A stretch of DNA of 55,658 bases. Source: Chromatiales bacterium. GTDB lineage: Bacteria > Pseudomonadota > Gammaproteobacteria > Steroidobacterales > GCA-2729495. Under the pieces are notes generated by a model. That model saw nothing but the letters and a program-made list of their open reading frames with translations, searched no databases and was not told the DNA's origin. Numbering within the stretch: position 1 is the stretch's first letter; every line of letters starts with the position of its first letter. The stretch covers positions 1 through 55,658 of the forward strand of contig NZCC01000071.1 in NCBI GenBank assembly GCA_002688175.1, in the 5' to 3' direction. The position numbers and the translations under genes were made by a program. Shown in pieces: positions 50,791 to 55,658 of the stretch.

Positions 50791-51758
50791 CGCAGACGCT
50801 CCGCAACCCGAAGCGTCGCACTGCGGGCCCTTGGATTTTTCTCAATTTCGTTCTCATCTGGCCTGATGGCACGCAGCGGCAATTGCAGACGTGGCAACGC
50901 CGACTCCGGCACCTGGGGTAACCGTGACAAAGCCGGATCTATGCGTGCGTGATCACGCATAAAACGCTTGACGATACGATCCTCGAGCGAATGAAAGCTG
51001 ATGACAACCAGCCGCCCGCCCGTGTGCAATGCATCGATAGCCTGACCGAGACCCTGCTCGATAGCTTCGAGTTCGCGATTGATATAAATGCGGATGGCCT
51101 GAAAGGTTTTTGTTGCCGGGTGCTTGCCACCGGGCTTGCGCCTGACGACCCCCTCTACCAATGCAGCAAGCTGCCCCGTCGTCCGGATCGGTTGCTCCGT
51201 ACGACGCTGGCAGATCTCCCGGGCAATCCGGGGTGCCGCTCGTTCCTCACCAAACTGAAATAACACTTTTCTTATCGATGCTTCTGTCGCACTGTTAAGC
51301 CAATCTGCTGCACTCTGCCCTTCGGCTGGATTCATGCGCATATCAAGCGAACCTTCCAACCGAAAACTGAATCCACGGTGTTGATCATCAAGCTGCGGCG
51401 ACGACACACCGAGATCAAACAACACCCCACTCACCCTTCCAAACACGTCATGCCCTTCTAAAAATTCACGCAACTGCCCAAAGTTTCGCTGCTCTATTAC
51501 TAACCGTGGATCACTGTCCGCCAGTATTCGGCCCGCATTAACAGCATCCGGGTCTCGATCCAGAGCAAACAGCCGACCGTCGGACCCCAATCGCTGCAGA
51601 ATTTCACCAGCGTGGCCACCACGACCGAACGTCCCGTCAACGTAGATGCCATCTGCCACAACCTGCAGCTGGTCAACCGCGTCTTCAAGCAACACCGGCA
51701 CATGTGAACTCACCCCACACCCCTGCATACCCAGGGAACGTCTACTCATGAACGGCAC
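50787..51758 (-). CDS. rsmH: 16S rRNA (cytosine(1402)-N(4))-methyltransferase RsmH (MraW)
   Basis: Methylates N4 of C1402 in 16S rRNA using S-adenosylmethionine. SAM motif VDGTFGRGGHAG is near 40-50; FDLGVSSPQLDD and SFHSLEDRIVK are family motifs. The start is uncertain: GTG 51758, ATG 51749 and ATG 51728 all fit, and none has a clear Shine-Dalgarno. The family core begins at SSHVPVLLEDAV. It lies 8 bp after mraZ. Confidence 0.95.
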   Translation of the reverse strand: MPFMSRRSLGMQGCGVSSHVPVLLEDAVDQLQVVADGIYVDGTFGRGGHAGEILQRLGSDGRLFALDRDPDAVNAGRILADSDPRLVIEQRNFGQLREFLEGHDVFGRVSGVLFDLGVSSPQLDDQHRGFSFRLEGSLDMRMNPAEGQSAADWLNSATEASIRKVLFQFGEERAAPRIAREICQRRTEQPIRTTGQLAALVEGVVRRKPGGKHPATKTFQAIRIYINRELEAIEQGLGQAIDALHTGGRLVVISFHSLEDRIVKRFMRDHARIDPALSRLPQVPESALPRLQLPLRAIRPDENEIEKNPRARSATLRVAERLR

Positions 51759-51766
51759 AATCGTGG

Positions 51767-52222
51767 CTAGTAAGACAGTGTTTCCAGCTCGGCAGTTAAA
51801 TCTGCCCCGTCCTCAGACCCGGAATCCATCCAGCGACTCAGTTGCTCGTTCCAGCGACCCTCATCCCACAATTCAAATTTATTACCTTGCCCAAACATCA
51901 TGGCCTGACGATCAAGGCCTGCAAATTCCCGATGCTCTTTTGGAATCAGCACTCGATTGTGTCCATCGAGTTCGAGGTCGGTTGCATAGCCCATCAGCAA
52001 GCCACGTAATTTCTGTGCCGTCTCGTTCAGACTCGGCAAGCGCATCAGTTTGCGCTCCGTTTCCTCCCAATCCGGCAGTGGATAAATAAGCAGGCAGCTA
52101 CGCTGGTCCACTGTGCATATCAACTGACCACCACAACGGGCCGCAATCCGTTCCCGGTATTTGGTCGGTATTGATAGCCGCCCCTTGGCGTCAAGCGTGA
52201 TTTTTGTTGGTCCGCGAAGCAT
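51767..52222 (-). CDS. mraZ: Transcriptional regulator MraZ
   Basis: AbrB-like DNA-binding repressor of the dcw operon. Two MraZ repeats carry LDAKGRLSIPTKYRE near 9-23 and the second LDGHNRVLIPKEHREFAGL. The ATG at 52222 gives the family start MLRGPTKITLD and 151 residues; a GTG 11 codons upstream would run into the operator. No Shine-Dalgarno is seen, so translation may be weak. Three TGG-type repeats lie just upstream. Confidence 0.95.
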   Translation of the reverse strand: MLRGPTKITLDAKGRLSIPTKYRERIAARCGGQLICTVDQRSCLLIYPLPDWEETERKLMRLPSLNETAQKLRGLLMGYATDLELDGHNRVLIPKEHREFAGLDRQAMMFGQGNKFELWDEGRWNEQLSRWMDSGSEDGADLTAELETLSY

Positions 52223-52239
52223 GACAATGGGGGCAAATA

Positions 52240-52264
52240 ACCCATTCTCTCCCACTTATTTCCA
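52240..52264 (-). promoter_or_regulatory. MraZ operator: three 10-bp-spaced TGGNN repeats
   Basis: On the minus strand TGGAA (52264-52260), TGGGA (52254-52250) and TGGGT (52244-52240) are each separated by 5 nt. This matches the MraZ-binding TGGGN-N5 repeats known upstream of mraZ; the first repeat has one mismatch. They lie directly after the -10 element, suited to repression. Confidence 0.8.
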
Positions 52265-52274
52265 CTTTGATGAC

Positions 52275-52304
52275 ACTATAGGTATCCCCTCGGCCGACTG
52301 TCAA
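52275..52304 (-). promoter_or_regulatory. Sigma-70 promoter of the mraZ/dcw operon
   Basis: TTGACA (52304-52299), 18-nt spacer, TATAGT (52280-52275). Transcription should start near 52268, overlapping the MraZ repeats and about 46 nt before the mraZ ATG. Confidence 0.75.
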
Positions 52305-52437
52305 TAAAAGTTGTGATTATTTCTTTCAAGACAGCAACTTAGCGGTGGTTTTATGCAAATATTCAAGCTCATTTCAATTCGGCTCGCACTATAAATCAGG
52401 GGCTTAGAACACTTTCTTTCAGCAATTGTTAAGAATG

Positions 52438-52466
52438 AAAAAAAACGCCCCTGAACGGGGCGTTTG
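52438..52466 (-). terminator. Rho-independent terminator of rnpB
   Basis: On the minus strand AAACGCCCC-GTTCA-GGGGCGTTT followed by a run of T. The 9-bp stem and T-run are strong. It lies about 50 nt after the end of rnpB and before the mraZ promoter. Confidence 0.9.
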
Positions 52467-52517
52467 CACGAGCTGCTTCGGCAGTTGCGCAATACGGTGC
52501 ACAAGCCACTGATTAAC

Positions 52518-52907
52518 AAGGAGTCGGCCTGTAAGCCGGGTTCTGTCGAGGACAATCATTCATCTGGGGCCGCTGTCGCCAACGGCCTCTAGCGACCTAC
52601 CCGGGAGTCCGTGCGAACACCGGTTCTGATGACCTTGCGGCCAACAGGCACTCCCCTATTTGGTCTTGCTCCGGGTGGGGTTTACCGTGCCGCGGCATGT
52701 TACCACCCGCGCGGTGCGCTCTTACCGCACCTTTTCACCCTTACCACGACCCGTTTTCGCATCGCGGCGGTATATTTTCTGTGGCACTTTCCGTGGACTC
52801 GCGCCCCCCAGGCATTACCTGGCACCCTGTTCGCAGGAGCCCGGACTTTCCTCCCGACGCAAGTGATTTACACCACCTCGCCAGGCGATTGCCCGGCCGA
52901 CTCCAGC
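52518..52907 (-). ncRNA. rnpB: RNase P RNA, bacterial class A
   Basis: Catalytic RNA of RNase P, which trims tRNA 5' leaders. The conserved 5' core GAGGAAAGTCCGGGCTCC (52853-52836), GGTGCGGTAAGAGCGCACC, and the 3' core ACAGAACCCGGCTTA (52546-52532) are present. The ends pair: GGAGTCGGCC near 52904-52895 with GGCCGACTCC at 52529-52520. This sets the length near 390 nt; exact ends are estimated. No protein gene overlapping it is believable. Confidence 0.95.
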
Positions 52908-52984
52908 CACCACGATAACGAGGCTGAGAGCCGGTGTACAGTTTTTGAGGGGTATCTGCATCTGTTCGGCCTTGCCCTGAGTAA

Positions 52985-53068
52985 TTGGGGAGCCATTGGG
53001 GGGAGCCATTGGTGTCTGACACCAATTACTCCAATTACTCCCCGATTGGTGTCTGACACCAATGGCTC
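52985..53068. repeat. Cluster of ATTGGTGTCTGACACCAAT palindromes
   Basis: Two perfect copies of ATTGGTGTCTGACACCAAT (53008-53026 and 53045-53063). With their flanks they form a 24-bp inverted repeat (GAGCCATTGG... and ...CCAATGGCTC) around an 18-bp spacer, with only the central base mismatched. To the left, GGGAGCCATTGG occurs twice in tandem. A shorter related palindrome is at 10900-10912. It lies between rnpB and a small plus-strand gene. Confidence 0.75.
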
Positions 53069-53128
53069 TATCTGGAGTAAAATCTCCGGCAATTCGTCAA
53101 ACACCCCAACGCGAGGGAGTTATCCACT

Positions 53129-53329
53129 ATGAACGATGAATTGAAAGAAGTAATGAAGACCAGTCTCATCGGTACAATTGGTTTCATGTGGGTTGCCGGG
53201 GGTATTGCAACCATCCTGGAGAGTTTTGATGTGCACTGGGCGCTCGGATGGTTAGTGTTATTTGTCTGGATTTGGGGATGCGGGTCGGCCGCACTTTACT
53301 TCGACGTCAAACGTTACTTCAACTATTAG
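53129..53329 (+). CDS. Small hypothetical membrane protein
   Basis: A 66-residue protein with two hydrophobic segments (about 12-31 and 37-57) joined by a short acidic turn (ESFDVHW). The ends are charged (MNDELKEVMK and DVKRYFNY). GGGAG lies 8-9 nt before the ATG, which supports expression. No family is recognised. It stands alone between the palindrome cluster and a convergent oxidoreductase gene. Confidence 0.6.
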   Translation: MNDELKEVMKTSLIGTIGFMWVAGGIATILESFDVHWALGWLVLFVWIWGCGSAALYFDVKRYFNY

Positions 53330-53436
53330 ATATTCGCCGCCTATGCTCGAGTGACAGGCACAGGTGGGAAGCCACCGTTCAGCCAGGGACACGGATTGTT
53401 TAAGGCCAGAAGGGATGTTCGCAAGAGCAGACTGTC

Positions 53437-54402
53437 TTAGTCTAAGTCCTGAACCACAAGGACCAATTTGCCGCGCGTGCGTTTGCTCTCGGAGCGTCGA
53501 TGCGCATCTACCGCAGCTTCAAGCGGCAGCACTTCAATCTGCGGTAGCGGCAGCAGTCCGTCACGGTATAGGGCGACCAACTCAGCGAGCATCTGGCCAT
53601 CGGCGCGGTGGTGCAGGAATTCCGTCTTGATTTGCCTTTCAGCAATGTCTGGGATTTCGGGTGGCTCGTTGTTCATGTAAACGACGACACCGCCCGTCTT
53701 CGCTAGCCGGATCGCGGCTTCGGCGACACCCTCGCCAAGCAGGGACTCGAGCACGAGGTCGACCCCCTCCGGTTCTCGTTCACGAATTACCGTCTCATAA
53801 TCGACACTCTTGTAATCAATGATGTGGTCCGCGCCGCGGCCATGCAGGTACTCGGCATTATCCTGCCGTGCCGTTGTATATACCGTGGCCCCCAGGTGCT
53901 TCGCCATCGGGATCGCAACGCTCCCCAGTCCTCCGGCACCCGCCTGAATAAAAGCTGTTTGCCCACGTTGCAGCTCACCAAACTCAGTCAGAGATTGCCA
54001 GGCTGTTAAGCTGACCAAGGGCAGGGCAGCCGCCTCGGTAAAGGATAAATTCGTTGGCTTCGCGGCTAACGCTGATGCATCGATCGGTGTGTACTCGGCA
54101 TAGCTGCCATGCTGGATCGACCAAGTGAATGCCAGACCAAGCACTTCATCGCCTACGTGCCAATCAGTGACTTCGTTACCCACTTCGACGATTCGCCCGG
54201 CCAGATCCCAACCAGGCACGACCGGAAACGTGCGCGTGATGTACTCCTGGAGTTCACCATCACGGAGTCGACGGTCAATCGGGTTGACGCCTGCTGCGGC
54301 GATTTGCACGAGCACCTGGTTGGGGGCTGGTTTGGGCACCGGCAAGTCCCCAAGCTGGAGTACGTCGGGATCGCCATGGGATTCGTAATAGACGGCGCGC
54401 AC
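53437..54402 (-). CDS. NADPH:quinone reductase-like (zeta-crystallin type) oxidoreductase
   Basis: Medium-chain dehydrogenase/reductase of 321 residues without the catalytic and structural zinc cysteines, as in the quinone oxidoreductase group. It has a GroES-like N-terminal domain (PVPKPAPNQVLVQI, GWDLAGRIVEVGNEV) and the Rossmann loop AGAGGLGSVAIPMAKHLGA near 155. It probably uses NADPH; the substrate is unknown. It ends LVLVVQDLD. No operon partner is seen; the next gene upstream is 350 bp away. Confidence 0.88.
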   Translation of the reverse strand: MRAVYYESHGDPDVLQLGDLPVPKPAPNQVLVQIAAAGVNPIDRRLRDGELQEYITRTFPVVPGWDLAGRIVEVGNEVTDWHVGDEVLGLAFTWSIQHGSYAEYTPIDASALAAKPTNLSFTEAAALPLVSLTAWQSLTEFGELQRGQTAFIQAGAGGLGSVAIPMAKHLGATVYTTARQDNAEYLHGRGADHIIDYKSVDYETVIREREPEGVDLVLESLLGEGVAEAAIRLAKTGGVVVYMNNEPPEIPDIAERQIKTEFLHHRADGQMLAELVALYRDGLLPLPQIEVLPLEAAVDAHRRSESKRTRGKLVLVVQDLD

Positions 54403-54752
54403 AACAAAATACCTCGCTTAGTAAATGCGCTCGACGAGTAACCGCCAGCTGCCAGAATACACCGGCCACCTCTCGCTTATTGCAGCATCAACGCATGACT
54501 GAAGTTGTCTTTGCATTATGCAGCAAACCGCTAAGAAGAGAAGATCCGCTTTAGAATCGGTAGCGGAAATCCAACCCCTGTATAGCCTAACAGCTGCTCC
54601 TGAGCACCAATCGGCCCAACCTCGAAATCGTTCAGTTCGTCTGCTGACGACGAACACACCGAGTTTACGCCGGGTCATCTTGAGGAAGACAAGAACGAAC
54701 GCCTATAGATAAGAGAATTTACATCAGGCAGGAAACGGCCAGGAGCCGACGG
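54403..54752. other. 350-bp intergenic region, nothing recognised
   Basis: No convincing gene, hairpin, repeat or promoter is seen. Short open frames on both strands lack ribosome sites and protein-like composition. It lies between the ends of the methyltransferase and the start of the oxidoreductase, both on the minus strand, so the oxidoreductase promoter is probably here. Confidence 0.5.
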
Positions 54753-55655
54753 TCAACGCTTGGCTGCAATCGCCTTAAAAAACGTGTAACAAAAGATACC
54801 ATCGGGGTCCGTTGTTCTGTGCAAGTCCCGGACGCCTGCATCAAAAGTGGCTGGATCGATTATTTCAGCATCGAGGGCGGCGTCGCGAATACCTTCGATC
54901 ATTGCGGCAAAAGTATCTCTAGTGAAGCCACTAACAAGGCTGGGCTTGCTGGAATCAACGTAAACCATTCGAGGATCAACATGGATCGAATCGAACCCCG
55001 CTCGTTCCAAAAGCGGGTAAAGTTCTCTCCCGATCAGCGCATTACCTCCAGCACGTCTTTGTAATTCGACTAGGCACTGTATTGATAGTCTGGCCGCCTC
55101 GCTATCAGGGTGAAAAAACGTGGAGCCGTGATCGCCTTCTATTACCGTGATAGTACCGCCCACCTTGATAAGACGCTTTAGTGTTTCCAAGGCTACCACT
55201 GGATCCGAAAGGTGCTCCAAGACATGGCACACAAATACATGATCGAATGACTCCGGTTCGAAGTCCAAATTAAAAATATCAGCCCTTGCGAAATTGACGT
55301 TGTGCAAGCCTGCCGACACCACCGCCTTTGTTGCTTCTGCGATTGAGTCACCGGAGATGTCAATGGAAGTGAAGGCCGCATTAGGACTGTTGCTGGCAAG
55401 CGTAACTGTTTGAGAGCCAACTCCACACCCGGCTTCCAATATTCGACTTCCTTTCTGATAGCGAGTGTCAGAATGTAAGAGTTCGACAAGCACGTTGGCT
55501 TGATCTTGGAGCCTCCGGGTTTCTCTTATGTCGTATCCGTGAACGTAGGCTTTACTCATAATTCTGTTGAAAAACACAGCATGAAATTGATAGATTTCCC
55601 AGCTCATTTTTTGCAACAGTCTTTCTGCTCCGACTGATGCCGGATATTTCTTCAC
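54753..55655 (-). CDS. Class I SAM-dependent methyltransferase
   Basis: A 300-residue methyltransferase. Motif I is ILEAGCGVGSQT (near residue 72), with DIS as the motif II acidic residue, DIFNLDFEPESFDHVFVCHVLEHL as motif IV and LIKVGGTITVIEGDHG as motif V-VI. The substrate is unknown; the overall pattern resembles small-molecule or quinone methyltransferases. An in-frame TAA at 55656-55658 precedes the GTG start at 55655, so the frame is complete within the window; an ATG 17 codons in is an alternative start. Confidence 0.85.
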   Translation of the reverse strand: MKKYPASVGAERLLQKMSWEIYQFHAVFFNRIMSKAYVHGYDIRETRRLQDQANVLVELLHSDTRYQKGSRILEAGCGVGSQTVTLASNSPNAAFTSIDISGDSIAEATKAVVSAGLHNVNFARADIFNLDFEPESFDHVFVCHVLEHLSDPVVALETLKRLIKVGGTITVIEGDHGSTFFHPDSEAARLSIQCLVELQRRAGGNALIGRELYPLLERAGFDSIHVDPRMVYVDSSKPSLVSGFTRDTFAAMIEGIRDAALDAEIIDPATFDAGVRDLHRTTDPDGIFCYTFFKAIAAKR

Positions 55656-55658
55656 TTA

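Noticed and set aside
52611-53132. Long plus-strand open frame across the rnpB region
   Set aside because: It runs antisense to a well-supported RNase P RNA and has no protein-like features.
53388-53395. CCAGGGAC as a further terminal motif of the palindromic element
   Set aside because: Only the short core matches and no hairpin core lies beside it.
54518-54712. Short plus-strand open frame (64 codons)
   Set aside because: No ribosome site, biased composition, no recognisable sequence.

Overview
The window is a chromosomal segment of a gammaproteobacterium, probably an uncultured, aquatic type. The evidence is gene content and order: fmdB-DUF502-aspS, pilSR-pilA-pilBCD-coaE-zapD, mutT-secA-M23-dciA, and a complete division and cell wall (dcw) cluster ending in ftsZ-lpxC. 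MurE carries the DNPR motif of meso-diaminopimelate enzymes. AspRS carries the His/Gly pair of non-discriminating enzymes, and replication loading appears to use DciA. No genus can be named from the sequence alone. No tRNA, CRISPR array or intact transposase gene was seen.

Layout. Positions 1-8300 (minus strand) hold a lipase-like hydrolase, aspS, a DUF502 membrane protein, an FmdB zinc ribbon, clpB behind a heat-shock type promoter, pgeF and rluD. bamD is on the plus strand at 8.4-9.2 kb, followed by nadE and sucCD on the minus strand. The 578-bp gap between sucC and pilS is packed with hairpins, including a roughly 250-bp palindromic element with terminal inverted repeats. From 13.5 to 23.2 kb the plus strand carries the type IV pilus genes pilS, pilR, pilA (with a clear sigma-54 promoter), pilB, pilC and pilD, then coaE and zapD. 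mutT, secA and an M23 family protein follow on the minus strand, with dciA divergent from them.

At 28.2-33.4 kb there is an accessory block between dciA and lpxC, which usually lie close together. It encodes an unusual cytochrome cd1 nitrite reductase (NirS) with an extra N-terminal cytochrome c domain, an unrecognised multi-pass membrane protein, a predicted lipoprotein carrying an NAD(P)-binding Rossmann domain, and a secreted SnoaL/NTF2-like protein. No heme d1 maturation genes are present here.

From 33.5 to 52.2 kb (minus strand) lies the dcw operon in transcription order: mraZ, rsmH, ftsL, ftsI, murE, murF, mraY, murD, ftsW, murG, murC, murB, ddlB, ftsQ, ftsA, ftsZ, lpxC. From rsmH to ftsA every junction overlaps by about 1-11 bp. 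A promoter and three 10-bp-spaced TGG-type repeats, matching a MraZ operator, precede mraZ. Upstream of that lies the RNase P RNA gene (rnpB) with a strong terminator. The right end has a small two-helix membrane protein, a zeta-crystallin-like oxidoreductase and a class I methyltransferase.

Most of the window is conserved core machinery: peptidoglycan precursor synthesis and septation, protein export, outer-membrane assembly, lipid A synthesis and pili. The parts that look new are the palindromic elements, the NirS architecture and its neighbours, and the exported Rossmann-fold protein.
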